Notes: generated by a model not told the origin, from the sequence alone. Counted from the first letter of the stretch, positions 1 through 11,474 are shown. The stretch is 64,000 nt of DNA from Ciona intestinalis (GCF_000224145.3 NC_020172.2:4431961-4495960); one strand, 5' to 3'. Numbers and translations: made by a program.

Positions 1-3000
1 AAAAAATTATTTCCAAGGCCATGGTATGTACAAGCAAATGTACCCAAACCAAAACAAATCGTTATCGTTATTGACAAAAGTGGATCCATGGGTGTAACGA
101 ACATGAACTTAGCAAAAGAAGCTGCTAAAAGTGTTGTCAACACCCTTAACCCACAAGATAGAGTAAGTATTCATGCATGATTTTTGCATATGAGACCCAT
201 TATAAACACATTTATAACATAAATTATCAAGCCATTTATAACGTAATTCTATATACAAATTGGTTTTATTGTGTAATCACTTTTTGTTTGTCCAGTGTTA
301 ATTTTAAGCCTTGATGCTGTATTATTTGTCTGCTGGGTGTAGCGCCCACACTCATTTTATTCCAAACAAATGTAAATATGATTAGAACTATAACACCTGT
401 TGTTTTGTCTCTATGTGTCTTTTCCCTTTAAACGTTTTAAATTTTTCGCTACTGTAATCGCCAAGACAAATAAAGTTATTTTTATCTATAAAATCCATAA
501 AACTTTTCACTTAAATTTGATTTTCCCCATTTCAGTTTGCAGTTATGGCATTTTCGAGTATTTTTGTTCCTTTTCAATCAACTGTCGCCAGTGATCAATG
601 TTTTGCAACAACATTTGCTGATGCTTCACCTCAAAACAAGAAAAAAGTTGAAGATTTTGTGGATACTATTTCAAGTGGAGGTAAACTGTTTTGCACTGCT
701 ACCATTGTTGGCAAATTTGTTCTTGGGCAAGACATTTAACGAAAATTTCTCCAACACATTGGTCACTAATGGGTGGTCAAATTATCAACCATACAAAAAA
801 GACATTCACATTTATTCATTCATTGAAAATGCCATATTAAAGAATCAGATACAGTCATGCTGATTTTTGGAAAGTAACTTTCTTTATCCTCATGTGGATG
901 TAACTTGAAAGTTGTTATAAAAAGGGTGTTCTGTTTCATACACCTCATGTCTGTTTATGGCAGTTTTTACATTTACAAATATGAATACAAATTTCAGGTG
1001 GCACCAATTATGCACCAGCTCTGCAAAAAGCATTTTCTTTCTTTCAACAAGAACCTTCAGTTTCAGGTAATTTAATGCAAGAGAATGTTATCACTTGTTT
1101 TTAATACATTCCATCACATTATTAAGGTTCTATTACATTATTATTTTAGCTTGATGTATCTACATCTAACTTGCCATTATATAGACTTTGTTACTTTTTA
1201 TGTATACATTATTTTTGCATTTGCGTTAAACAGACTTCAATATTAAAAAAATAGATCCTTCTGAAATAGATCGGGTAATCCTCTTTATGTCCGATGGCAT
1301 CCCCAATGATCCTGGGTCGACAATCTTGTCTGCTCAAATAAGAGCGAATGAACAGCTCAACAATTCAGTTATTATTCTGACGTATGGTCTAGGAAATGCT
1401 GGTTAGTGCTGGTTTGTCAATCTTCTTTAAATACGCCACTGTCTGGATTGTGTCTTTACACACATTTTTGTTTGTATTAGAAGTTTAAATTGAAAATAAT
1501 TAAACATAAATGGCTCGTTTGTCTGCTAGGTGTAGGGACCACGCTTATTTTCCTCCAATTAAATGTAAATATGTTTTTAACTCTAAGCCACTATATCCTG
1601 TCTTTTTATTTAAAACATTTCTAAATCTTTTGTACCGTAATCGAAGAGACAAATAGAGTTATTATTAAGGGGATTAAAAATGTGAATTTTAAACCATTAA
1701 TTAACAAAACATTACAGACTTTGGTGTCTTGCGGAATATGGCTACAAATAAAGGAGATGTTTACGGAATTTTAAAAAATCCAAACATTCCTGAACCTAGG
1801 GTGAGTCCATTAGACATATATAAAAATACATGTACGACAGGTGAACAGTTTTTGAACAAAAATAAAGAGCGTAAGAAACAACCTTTTGATAGGCATTTCG
1901 TTTTAAATTGACATATAGTTTTAAAAACTGCACAAACTGAAGCAGAAGTTTACAACTTTATACTAGAACAAATTAATAAAATACTTAAATTTTGGTTAAA
2001 AAAACTTTTATAAGATGACAAATTTAATGTTGAAATATTAATCTGTTTTTTAAGTAATATTGAATAAATAAATGTAGCAAATGGGACTGCTGAATTTCAT
2101 AGTGTTATGTTATAATGTATTTGTTATAATTTTCTATAAATCTCTACATCACAGGTTGGATTATTTACACATATACCACATGCTAGTAACTTGAGAACTC
2201 AGATGTCGTCGTATTACAATTTCTTTGCTGTTAACAGTCAGGGATTGAATGAACCATTATGGACAACACCTTACCTTGATGGATGGGGACTTGGTTCGTT
2301 GTTTTCTTTATAACTTACAACCAATATATCATGAATGCAAAACCGAAGTATTTATTTTAAAACAGGAATATTAATGACCGCCAGTTTGCCAGTTTATGTA
2401 AACAACAATCTGGTTGGTGTGGCTGCAGTTGATATTACCATCGAAGAGTTACTCGCAGAATCTTCATACTTCAGACCAAGTGAACTTTCCTATTCATTTG
2501 TGATCAATAACAAAGGTATGCCAATGTTATAGAGAATCAAATATCTCTTTAACTTGATATTTGTTAAATTCTATCAGGTCTTGTCATCAATCATCCACTT
2601 TTCTCATACATCTCTAATGTTGATCCATTACTTGTTTCCGCTACTGCATATGAAAGAAACGCAGCTTTCCTTTCTGTATTTGAATCAATGAAGAGGTAAT
2701 GTGTATCAACATTTCTTTAGGAACTTGTTTAACTCTTTATTTCTTCAGAGGTGAAAGTGGAAACAAAACATTTCTAGCAACCAGAATCTTGCCACAAGGT
2801 GACAGTAGCAAGTATGGCGTTCGAGAAATCCAAGTGATGTCAACTTACTCTTGGAAACAAGTAATTTACAAATATGAAGTCAATCATCTTAACATTTTCT
2901 ATAAATTTTCCACATTTAGATACCCGGAACACAATTTTCTTTGTGTGTTGTTTTGGCTGTTGGAGACACTCAAGCAGTTCTACAAAACCAGCAATTACCT

Positions 3001-6000
3001 TCACCTAATCAAAAGTTTTTATATCATCGGTTGGATTTGGTGGCACCAACAACACCTTGCAAACATCTTAACAGTTATGGTGCAAAAGGTGGATAATTAT
3101 GTTTGGTTTCATTATGATTTTAACCGGTTTAAAAAAGTTAAAAAAAAGCATTTCAAAAATGGCCAAGAGAATAGTTATGTTTTTTTAAATAAAACAACAT
3201 TTTTTTGAGAAACTACAAAAGTTCCCAATAACACAACATTGCTACTAAATATAAATTCTTTCAATTTGTAGATCAATCCTCAGTTATGTTATCACCAAGG
3301 GCATACCAACATCCAAGTCAATATCTTTCCAAATCTGAAACTGCCGCAGATGTCACATCATTGAAGAATTACATGCTGGGAACTGGACCCAATACTGCAA
3401 ATGTGAAGGTGAAATTATCAGCTTCTTTTTCCGTAGATTTTCCAATATACCATTTATCACAATTTGATTGTATTTGTATTAACTCCAGTTTCTAGCATTG
3501 TATTTGTCTGATTACATATGTATTACTATTTATTATTCTGCTGTTAATATCAGCCATGACATAGTCGGGCACAATGGTTAGCCTGCCATAGCTAATGTCA
3601 TTGCCACGCGAGGGTAGATAGTAAATATGTTACATTTATTCATTTATAGGATTGATATGAAACTGTAGTTTTGGTATAAAATAAAACACAAATTTTATTG
3701 TAACCAACATTTTTTCTGGCATATGCCAAGACTTTATTGAAATATGGGTTCAGTTTATTATTGGACAAGAAGAGCAATTTCAATTTTAAAGTTATGTTGA
3801 AGGGATGTATAATATCAGCATTAAACTAAACTTTTTATTTTTCTTCACAGAATTCTATCCGAAATGTAGTTTACGCCACAAGTAAATTGGAGCAGCTATG
3901 GACCGAAATTTCTGGAGCAAGCCAGGAACTACAGCGAGAAATACTCTGGAGATACATCGGGACAAAGGAAGGAGTTTTCAGAATGTACCCTGGAACGGAA
4001 CTTCCTAAAAACTTTGATCCAGTAGTTCGTCCTTGGTAAACATACATGTAACATTTGTCAATCAGTATAAAAAGTTATTTGTGGCTTTTGGTTTGTATTG
4101 AAACATCAATATGTTTTACAGGTACGAACATGCTTTAGCAAATCGTGATAAATTTGTAATCACCCCACCTTATAGAGATGCAGCATCAGGCAACAATGTT
4201 ATTACACTCAGTAAAGTTATCTTCGAAGGAAAGTATGTTGAAAAATTGCATAAACGTATATTATATATATAAAAAAGGGCATGGAATAGTATACCATTGA
4301 GCTGTTTCACCTGAAATAGCATCATCAATCTTTTATTCAAATAGAATAAAAGACTGATAGTGATTTCTATTAGAATAATAGCTTACTTGTGTAGTAGTAT
4401 CTATATATAATGTTTATATATGTCTTTGCATTACCAGGGCTAATGGTTTCCACAACACACTAAGAGATGAGGTTGTTGCAGTTATGGGAGTTGATTTAAT
4501 CTATTCTCACTTTCGGAAATTACTTTATAGAGATTATCCAGTGTGCAACAATACTCAAACTAAGTTAGTATTATAACTTATCTTCTTTACCATACTACAA
4601 GAACTTTAACTTAACAACATATTTAACATCTGCAGGTGTATAGTTATAGACCTGGCCGGTTATGTCATATCAGCAGAGGTTAGTACTCAAACATCTACCC
4701 TTGGCAAGCATGTAACGGAAATTGAACCAGAAATAACAACAGTGTTAATCAAGGCGGGTATTATGGCTCAGAAACAATGTTCAAATATTGAAACTGGTGT
4801 TATTCAAAGAACATATAAGGTATATAATTCTATTTCAAAACATATATTTATATTATATGCTATTATGTATGAGACTTATTTGGTATCATGTGGATTGGGC
4901 ATCAAAATTTATTATAGCAGCAGTCTCCTTTTTACTGCATCGTGTTTTGATCTTTAAAACTATTTTTTTTCTTTGTTTGTGTTTGGCTGAAAACTTGGGA
5001 CTTGGGGCCCTGAGCAGTGACCGATGACATACCCACATTGGTAATCATAACACAGTGAACTTTTAAATGCTTTTGTTCATTCAGGTTTTTTTATTATGAA
5101 GAAACAGTGTAGACTTACACTTTATCTAAACTTGATAAAAACTCTTTTACAGATATCAGCCGAGCAGAGTGCTTATCACGCAAGCACGGAAAGCAATCCT
5201 TGTTATACTTTTAGACTTATTCCCATTTCTGGTACAAACGCTTTTATTATCAAAAAAGACAAATCCTCGCTGTGTAGGTCGTACAATAGGAAATCTTGTA
5301 CTTGTTCTAAAGTGGTAAGTATTTCTTAAATAAAATATGTTGCAAACTGTTGCTGTTTTAATCTTTAAACGGTTCATTTGATATGAAAATAGTAAAATAC
5401 ATAGTGTATTTCCGACAGTTCTTTTGCCATCGGCAAGACTTCATCAGGGAAACATTGGAAATACACTACATATTTTATACTAGATTGAAAGATTATTTAC
5501 ATTATGCATGATAGCAGAAGTAACATAATGTTTGGTATTTTAAAAAGCTACCCCACTGTTCAACTACTTGGAATGGGAATAATTGTGAATGTCCTTGCAA
5601 TGCTGTCAACCCATTCTTTCATCAGTGTGAGAATGACTACAGATTTATCGAGTAAGTTGGTCATGTGCACCAATATGTAAACTGTTTTACTGGTTTTATG
5701 CGGAAAAAATGAAGAATAAGTAAAAAAGTTTGGGTATATGCAAATTAATATAGCAATTCAATTTTATTTAAATTTATTATGATTTTTATTAAAAAAATTT
5801 TTTTTTCATGGTTTATTATTATTTTAATTCTGCACACACGTATTATAGCAAGATTTTTAACTTATTTTTAAACTATGTAGCAATCAGGCACCACCCTGTA
5901 CTCCAGAAAATCATGTGTTAGCGGCTGTAACTTCAACAAAAACAGATGTTTCTGCATTTCCAGTTTGTTATCCTGTGTCTTTTACAAGTTCTCCATCTCC

Positions 6001-7261
6001 AACGTCTCCAAAAGGTTGTATATATAGTTCTAAAATAACATTTATATCTTACTGTTTCTATAATTAAGTCTGGTGACGTGGCACAATGGATAGCGCACCT
6101 GCCTGTAATGTAAAGCTTCTGGGTTCAAGCCTCAACGCTGCTACCATTGTGGGATATGTGTCATTGGGCAAGGCACCTAATGACAATTGATCCAACTCAG
6201 TAGTCACTAATGAGTTGTCTAAATAAAACAAAAACTCCCAAAAAATCAATCACCCACAAAAGTATGTACGTGCTAAGTCATAATAGGCACTAATTGTATG
6301 AAACAGAACATCTGTGTTAATAAAAAAATCCGAAATAATAATAACTCATAAATTCACATATGTGGTAACTCGTAAGCGGGCATGGATGTTTGAAACAGAA
6401 CACCTGTGTTATAACCGCTGTCCTTTCCCGACATTCGAGAGTAAAAAAACTACATTTACTCATTCATTTAATGTGATTTGCATTCAGGTTCTTCTTTGAG
6501 TACAGGAGTAATCATAGGAATAGCAGTGGGTGTAGCAGGCCCATTGTTGATTATCCTTATATGTTGTTGCTGTTGTAAAAATAAAACTAAACCAACACAA
6601 AAAAATGAAACTCATCGTCGTGTGGTAAGTTGGATTCTTCAATTAAAAATTTAGTGGCACTGGAACAAGAGTTTCATTTTTTGCAATTAAACTTATACTA
6701 TTTCACTCTTTAATTTTAAGAGTATATTTATTTTTTTATTTAGTTGATCAGGATTTTGTTTTACTATTAAATCTAGATAATGTTTGATATTAAAACAGAT
6801 GTAAAACATATACTATGTGGATATATATATATGAAGTTTAAAAAGTTTGTGGTGACACCCTAATGTTATGCTTCCATTTTCAGTCAAACCATCCTTCTGC
6901 TCCTGCTATGAACCCACATTACAACAGCGGCTACCACGGTGGTCCACCCAGTGTAGGGTTAGGTGTTGGACATAACAACGGAGCGCATTTTGGTGGAGGT
7001 GGATACACTGGCGGTGACTTTGGTGGAGGTGGGGGTTTTGGGGGTGGTGGTGGATTCGGAGGTGGTGATGGAGGAGGTGGGGGTTTTGGGGGTGGTGGTG
7101 GATTCGGAGGTGGTGATGGAGGAGGTGGGGGTTTCGGGGGTGGTGGTGGATTCGGAGGTGGTGATTTTGGAAAAGGAAAAAAAAAAGGTTGGGGGGGTTT
7201 TTTTTTTGGTGGTGGAGGAGGTGGAGGTTGTGGTGGAGGTGATGGAGGGGGTGGATGTTAA
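1..7261 (+). CDS. CACHD1: VWA and Cache domain membrane protein, CACHD1-like (5' end outside window)
   Basis: Twenty exons join in frame to 990 residues plus stop: 1-162, 536-680, 998-1066, 1234-1401, 1718-1800, 2155-2293, 2366-2515, 2578-2695, 2749-2860, 2920-3088, 3272-3408, 3851-4035, 4122-4232, 4438-4563, 4636-4819, 5153-5314, 5548-5651, 5881-6014, 6488-6624, 6884-7261. The visible part opens with RPWYVQA and a VWA domain with a full MIDAS: DKSGS (residues 25-29), T105 and D146 in FMSDG. Cache-type motifs follow (TPYLDGWGL ~247-255, GVAAVDITIEELL ~274-286) and a second Cache-like stretch (VRPWY, TPPYRDA, VVAVMGVDL). A Cys-rich segment precedes a single membrane span (~826-846) followed by five Cys. 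The last exon is a Gly-rich tail. This order fits CACHD1 and alpha2-delta proteins, which sit outside the cell and modulate voltage-gated calcium channels; that role is inferred from the family. The N terminus with signal peptide lies upstream. A different family member (alpha2-delta itself) is possible. Confidence 0.82.
323..487 (+). repeat. Dispersed repeat shared by introns 1 and 4 of the CACHD1-like gene
   Basis: GTCTGCTGGGTGTAG, AAATGTAAATATG and the end CTACTGTAATCGCCAAGACAA recur at 1518-1665. A reverse relative lies at 49860-49960 (TTTGTCTCTTCGATTACGGT). Confidence 0.6.
706..800 (+). mobile_element. SINE body fragment in CACHD1-like intron 2
   Basis: TTGGGCAAGACATTTAACG and CACATTGGTCACTAATGGGT match the SINE body; head and tail missing. 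Confidence 0.55.
1518..1665 (+). repeat. Second copy of the 323-487 repeat
   Basis: GTCTGCTAGGTGTAGGGACC to GTACCGTAATCGAAGAGACA. Same orientation as the first copy. Confidence 0.6.
3560..3646 (+). mobile_element. SINE with internal deletion, CACHD1-like intron 11
   Basis: Head GGGCACAATGGTTAGCC joins almost directly to the tail TTGCCACGCGAGGGTAG and ATTTATTCATTTAT. About 200 bases of body are absent. Confidence 0.6.
5371..5490. mobile_element. Palindromic element family 3 in CACHD1-like intron 16
   Basis: The arms GGTTCATTTGATATGAAAAT and TTTTATACTAGATTGAAAG are inverted relatives. The centre has the palindrome GTGTATTTCC...GGAAATACAC around TTTTGCCATCGGCAAGAC. It is the only complete transposon-like insertion in introns 1-17 of this gene. 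Confidence 0.65.
6068..6470 (+). mobile_element. SINE in CACHD1-like intron 18
   Basis: Head with GGCACAATGGATAGCGC and GGGTTCAAGCC boxes. The body is longer than in the 48955 copy because the tail is partly duplicated: GAACATCTGTGTTA near 6307 and GAACACCTGTGTTATAA near 6399. The tail ends 17 bases before the exon 19 acceptor. Confidence 0.8.
7024..7165 (+). repeat. Coding Gly-rich minisatellite, three 48-bp units
   Basis: Inside the last exon of the CACHD1-like gene a 48-bp unit is repeated three times with almost no change, each encoding 16 residues of the type GGGGGFGGGGGFGGGD. It is followed by a lysine patch (KGKKKG), a Gly run over homopolymer G and T tracts (7191-7208) and further GGG/GGD repeats to the stop. 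The near identity of the units suggests recent slippage or unequal exchange. Confidence 0.85.
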
Positions 7262-7288
7262 GAAGGACATGTTACTGCTAACGTACTT

Positions 7289-7500
7289 GGGTTGAACAGC
7301 CACGCTTTTTAATTGATGTTCTTTCCCACATTTTCCCACACCCACGGTGTGTTTAAACAAGTGTTGTTTTGCTGTTGATGCCTTTAAATACACATGGGTT
7401 CAACAGCCACGCTTTCTAATTCTAACACATACTGTTACCCACACTTTTTTCCATAGCGTGTTTTAACAAGTGTTGTTTTGCTGTTGATTACCTTTCCTTC
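7289..7500 (+). repeat. Dispersed repeat, two tandem units (CAACAGCCACGC family)
   Basis: Two adjacent units (about 7289-7385 and 7396-7500) each begin GGGTT(G/C)AACAGCCACGC and end with GTGTTGTTTTGCTGTTGAT. A third copy lies at 56926-57025. The units differ by many substitutions, so the duplication is not recent. Confidence 0.7.
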
Positions 7501-7597
7501 GTTTTTTTATATAACATGATCTTCGGTTTCCTCTTTTGAAGATTATAATTGTGTAATGGTATGATGCAAGCAACTTGCATTTCTTTTACACCATGCC

Positions 7598-7603
7598 AAT
7601 AAA
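7598..7603 (+). terminator. Probable poly(A) signal of the CACHD1-like gene
   Basis: AATAAA lies 337 bases after the stop codon of the CACHD1-like gene, in an AT-rich 3' UTR that also carries the CAACAGCCACGC repeat pair. Confidence 0.45.
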
Positions 7604-7940
7604 AAGAAAGTTTCTTATGCTGTATTTTTTGATGATTTTGTGCAAGATTGTAAAACTTTTTGATTAATACGCCTTTAATTGCCTGCTTATTTATTTGTTT
7701 CTAATATGTTCATACTTTTAAAATTAAAACGCAAAATAAGGTTATAACGTTTTTTTACTTGAGTTTTTTAAAACAGTTTTGTTGGCATTTAGTGAAGTAT
7801 TCTCTACTAGTATGGTGGAAAGTGTAAGAAGTTAGTATTAGGGGTAATTAGTATTCGTGACCTGAATGCATGGTCACAAATTATTGTCACGTCCTTAATT
7901 TGTTATGGACCGCGCATTACCATAAATGAATAGGAAACAG

Positions 7941-8113
7941 GTACTGTGGGGTAAGATGGGACACCTGTAGCACATAATATATAAATATCCTGATCGTGTT
8001 TTAAACAATTAACAGGGGGGGAGTCGTGGGGATACAGTTTTATAATTCATTGATTTTTTTTGTTTACTACCAAATGGGACGAGAAAATCCATCTTAGTAC
8101 CCCACCCTACCAT
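7941..8113 (+). mobile_element. MITE family 1, forward copy
   Basis: Starts ACTGTGGGGTAAGATGGG and ends CCCCACCCTACC. Subfamily A interior, with a short deletion before the right end. This is the first copy seen from the left edge of the window. Confidence 0.8.
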
Positions 8114-8579
8114 ACATGCTTGACTGAATACAAGATTTTCCAAGCCCTATTCTTTTAAAATTACTCTAAATCTGAACCATTTTCTATCGAAACCCCGCGA
8201 GATATATGATTGGTTTAGTACGCCACGTCGATTAATTCAGATTCGTTAATAAACGGCCGCGGATGTTCTGTTTGCAAGTACCTTTTTACATCATGAAGCT
8301 CCCACTGAGATAGATTGGTTTATTATGCCACGTTTTCCGGTGTATAATCCTCTTTTCTGCCCTGATCTGCATAATTCGCATTGACTATAAACAGACGGAT
8401 TGTCAAACTGTTCATGAAATTTAATATTCTTGACGTATACGCTAGGTAAATTTGAACATATGTGCAGCTATATCGTGTTTAACGCATACATAATGCATTG
8501 AAACTTCCTATAAATAGTAATATATTTTTAAAATATCTCCTTTGACCGAATGAATGAAACACTGAATAACTTATTTATC

Positions 8580-8703
8580 AACAACGTCTATATAGGAGTC
8601 GTTAGGATACAGGTTTTAAAATTCTTTGAATGTTCTTTCTTTACTAACAAATAAGACGAGAAAATATACAAAAAGGGTCCCATCTTTCCCCACTCTACTG
8701 TAT
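8580..8703 (+). mobile_element. MITE family 1, left-truncated forward copy
   Basis: Only the right ~120 bases remain, from the TATAGGAGTCGT interior to CCCCACTCTACTGTA. It sits 13 bases from the next full copy. Confidence 0.7.
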
Positions 8704-8715
8704 GAAAAAGTACAT

Positions 8716-8909
8716 AGAGTAGGGTGGGGTAAGACGGGACACCTTTGGCGCATAATATTCAAATATCCTAATTGTGCTTTACACAATTAACAACGGTCTA
8801 TGGGAATCGTAAGAATACGATTTTATAACTTTTTAAGTTTCTTTGTTTACTACCAAATGGGACAAGAAAATAGAATGAAAAAGCGTCCCATCTTCATGCA
8901 CTCTATATA
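8716..8909 (+). mobile_element. MITE family 1, forward copy
   Basis: Near full length. Left end GAGTAGGGTGGGGTAAGACG; right end decayed to CATGCACTCTATATA. Confidence 0.8.
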
Positions 8910-9351
8910 AAAACTACATATACTTGCCCGCGCAAACTCAGTTTTGTGAGAAAATTGGCAACGAATAAAAAACATATTTGCATATTTATATGCCCGCATA
9001 TAGGAATTGCCAAGTCGCATTTTATCCCGATGCCATTCAGTCAAACTTCATGGCCCGCGAAACGAATGTAGTTGACATGTTACAGTCAGTTAATCAATCT
9101 TTGAATCGAGTCACCAAATCGGTGCCATGTTTTTAAAAAATCACTTGGTTTTAGATGTAAACAGCGCTCATGAAAACAATGTAAATAATTAAAACTTCGC
9201 TTTGCGGTCGGGCGCTCGAAATAATAACGCGTCAGTCATTTTCGTACATCAATGCCAGGTAATCCGTTAAAATCGAGCTGTCGGCTTCGTCATCACTGCA
9301 GTAACGCGTGGTGGATGGGGACCCATTGGCCCGACTTTCTCTATACCCTGT

Positions 9352-9360
9352 ATGGGTATA
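9352..9360 (+). promoter_or_regulatory. Possible TATA box for the calcitonin gene
   Basis: GGTATATAA lies about 275 bases upstream of the calcitonin start codon and just after the CpG-richer stretch. Position is suggestive only; a start site is not visible from sequence. Confidence 0.3.
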
Positions 9361-9631
9361 TAACACCAGCCTGGTGTTTAAGTACCCAACAGTAGCCTAG
9401 TTGTGGTGATGTATTTGGGTAAGATAGATAGAAAATATTCGATTAGAGTTTCATCAGCAGAAAAATCAATAGAAAAAACCTCACAGCACCTGTATATGTG
9501 ATTGTGTATTATAAAATAAGCATAAACGTGTAAAAATACAGCTGCAAAAATGTAACGCACCGCGTATTTAACAAGACGTTTATTTATTTTAGCGACGGTA
9601 ATTTCAAACGTGTTGGTTAATATCAAACTAA

Positions 9632-11474
9632 ATGGTCATGAACACATTTTGCAGTTTGCTCTTCATTTTGTTGGTTTTCTGTGTTTATAACGCAAGTACA
9701 ACAGGAGGAATTTATAACAGGTGAGTTGGAACGATTTTAATTCAAAATATTAATAAAATAGGTAAAAGTTTTTCCGCTGGACGTTCTTATGTTAAAAAGT
9801 TTATCACCCAGCAATAAGGTTTGTATACGCAGTAACTCGGAAGCTGGCACGAGGCCTATGAAACATAACATCTGTGTTATAATTACTGTCGTTTTTCGAC
9901 CAGCACGCGAGGACCAAAAATTATCATTATTTTATCGAAATAAGTTTTCTTTACTAAAAAAACTACTTAATTTTTCTAAGACTTCTACATCCGAGAGGCA
10001 CTGGAAGACAACAACTACTTTACCACAATTTTAACAACCGATATGGCGAGGTGTTAAGGCGCAATCAGCCAAGATCTGATTACGACACACACGACGAACT
10101 GATTAAAAATGTACAACCCTTGCAACAGCGCCAAGAGGAAAAATTAAATAAACTTGAAAAACTCTTTGCAGACATAATGCTTGAGGATAATAGCTATAAG
10201 AATGTTTTATTCAGGTAAAAACGAAACTATGTTTATATGATATAGTACTGTGGGGTATTAAAAAAGTAGGGTAAGTTTTTTTAGCACATAATATCTAAAT
10301 ATCCTGATCGTATTTTAAACAATTAACACTGTTCTATCGGGTTTGTGAGGATATAGTTTCATAATTATTTGAATGTTCTTTGTTTACTACTAAATGGGAC
10401 GAGAAAATAAAATGAAAATGAAAATGAAAATATGCTCCATCTTCCCCCAACCCCACTATAAAACGGAACACCCGTGTTAGAACGACTGTCGCTGCTTCGT
10501 TACGCGGGGAGAAAGTTATTTATTCCTTCGATCATTGCTAAAATTATATAGGCTTTGGATACTCACCCGGATTCACATATTATTTGTAGGCTGTGTTAAA
10601 AAATACATTCCCGACATTACTTTAATCAAAATTTATCGTGGTTCACATTTCAACCTTTTATTTAACATTGAACGTCTTTTTTTGCTTAGTAAGAAACAAG
10701 AGAGCAATGAGATCGACATAGAGCCTTCTATGATGAGAGACACGCGAAACAATTTCTTAGAAATGCTTCAACTAAGTAATTGGATTCACCGGTAAGCTCG
10801 TCGTAAAGATGGGATACCGTTAGCACCTAAATACCATAACTCCTGATCGTGTTTTGAACAATTAACAAGGCTCTTATAGAGTCATAGAAACATGGTTATG
10901 TAATTCGGTGAATATTCTTTGTTTACAACCAAATGGACGAGAACAGAGAATGAAACATCTCACCTACCATACCTTATGTAGTCACATGTCGTAAAATCTG
11001 GTGGATAAGCATTTGCATATTGACTCCCGTAGACCGTTGTTAGTTGTTTAAAACACGATCAGAATATTTAGATATTGTGTGCTTAAAGTGTTCCGTATTC
11101 CCCAATGGTACTATATAAACTGATGACGACACGTAACATGTTTAACCGGTTTACGTATTATGAAACCAACTGCTCTTTGATTAAAATTTACAAAAAAAAT
11201 AAGCGACAAGTCACAAGAATTAAACCGAATGACAACTGAAACCTCGTTTTCCATCACGCGTATTGATAATTCATGCTGTCATTGAAATGCGTTTGCCTGT
11301 CATTTTAGTGTCTTGTCTCGCCTGGCAGCGACACCGCACGAGCAGCAGGCCGCACCAGTCACAGGTAAAAGATGCGACGGTGTATCGACGTGTTGGTTAC
11401 ACGAGCTTGGAAACTCAGTGCATGCCACAGCGGCAGGAAAACAGAATGTTGGCTTCGGCCCCGGGAGAAAATGA
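9632..11474 (+). CDS. CT: Calcitonin prepropeptide (Ciona Ci-CT)
   Basis: Four exons (9632-9720, 9981-10214, 10690-10791, 11309-11474) give 196 residues. All three introns are phase 2 with clean GT-AG ends. Residues 1-22 are a hydrophobic signal peptide (NTFCSLLFILLVFCVY). A charged propeptide follows. The last exon has Gly-Lys-Arg, then a 30-residue peptide starting CDGVSTCWLHEL and ending NVGFGP, then Gly-Arg-Lys-stop. Cys1 and Cys7 form the N-terminal ring of the calcitonin family; the Gly after Pro30 is the amide donor, so the hormone would end in Pro-amide as vertebrate calcitonin does. It matches my memory of Ci-CT, except perhaps one residue near position 21 (Ala here). Translation could start at either ATG (9632 or 9638). 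The product is secreted and would act through a calcitonin-type class B receptor; that is family knowledge. No second peptide such as CGRP is encoded. Confidence 0.93.
9823..9917 (+). mobile_element. SINE tail fragment in calcitonin intron 1
   Basis: The segment has GTAACTCGGAAGCTGGCACGAG, then AACATCTGTGTTATAA and a CACGCGAGGA end, as in the 3' half of the full SINE at 48955-49248. The tRNA-like head is missing. Confidence 0.6.
10247..10457 (+). mobile_element. MITE family 1, forward copy in calcitonin intron 2
   Basis: Full length but diverged; a triplicated ATGAAA run lies near its right end. It is followed directly by a SINE tail fragment. Confidence 0.75.
10458..10525 (+). mobile_element. 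SINE tail fragment
   Basis: Short segment with GAACACCCGTGTTAGAACGACTGTC and a final TTATTTATTC, matching the last ~65 bases of the SINE family. Confidence 0.5.
10803..10975 (+). mobile_element. MITE family 1, forward copy, subfamily B, calcitonin intron 3
   Basis: Has the subfamily B marks GGGATACCGTTAGCACCTAAAT and CTCTTATAGAGTC. Its left end begins only 11 bases after the splice donor of calcitonin exon 3. Confidence 0.75.
11022..11116 (-). mobile_element. MITE family 1, partial reverse copy, calcitonin intron 3
   Basis: Runs from the GACTCCCGTAGACCGTTGTTA interior to the end CCCCAATGGTACTATA. The other half is absent. Confidence 0.7.
11373..11462 (+). other. Mature calcitonin peptide, 30 residues
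   Basis: The mature segment lies between the AAA-AGA (Lys-Arg) cleavage site at 11367-11372 and the GGG-AGA-AAA amidation and cleavage site at 11463-11471. Cys codons are at 11373 and 11391. The stop codon follows directly, so the hormone is the C-terminal product of the precursor. Confidence 0.93.

Larger units (their letters stand above)
7262..9631. other. Intergenic stretch between CACHD1-like and calcitonin genes
   Basis: Holds the 3' UTR of the left gene, a dispersed repeat pair (7289-7500), a short sequence shared with ~42.88 kb (7885-7930, core ATGGACCG near GTCACGTC), and three copies or fragments of the 200-bp MITE. From 9190 to 9360 base composition rises in CpG. I see no coding exon here on either strand. 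Confidence 0.6.

Noticed and set aside
2699-3208. 169-codon plus-strand frame over CACHD1-like exons 9 and 10
   Set aside because: Runs through two introns out of frame with the exons; it is a chance frame in AT-rich DNA.
6959-7393. 144-codon Ser/Thr-rich open frame on the minus strand
   Set aside because: It is the mirror of the Gly-rich minisatellite in the last CACHD1-like exon; GGN codons read backwards give long open Thr/Ser/Pro frames.
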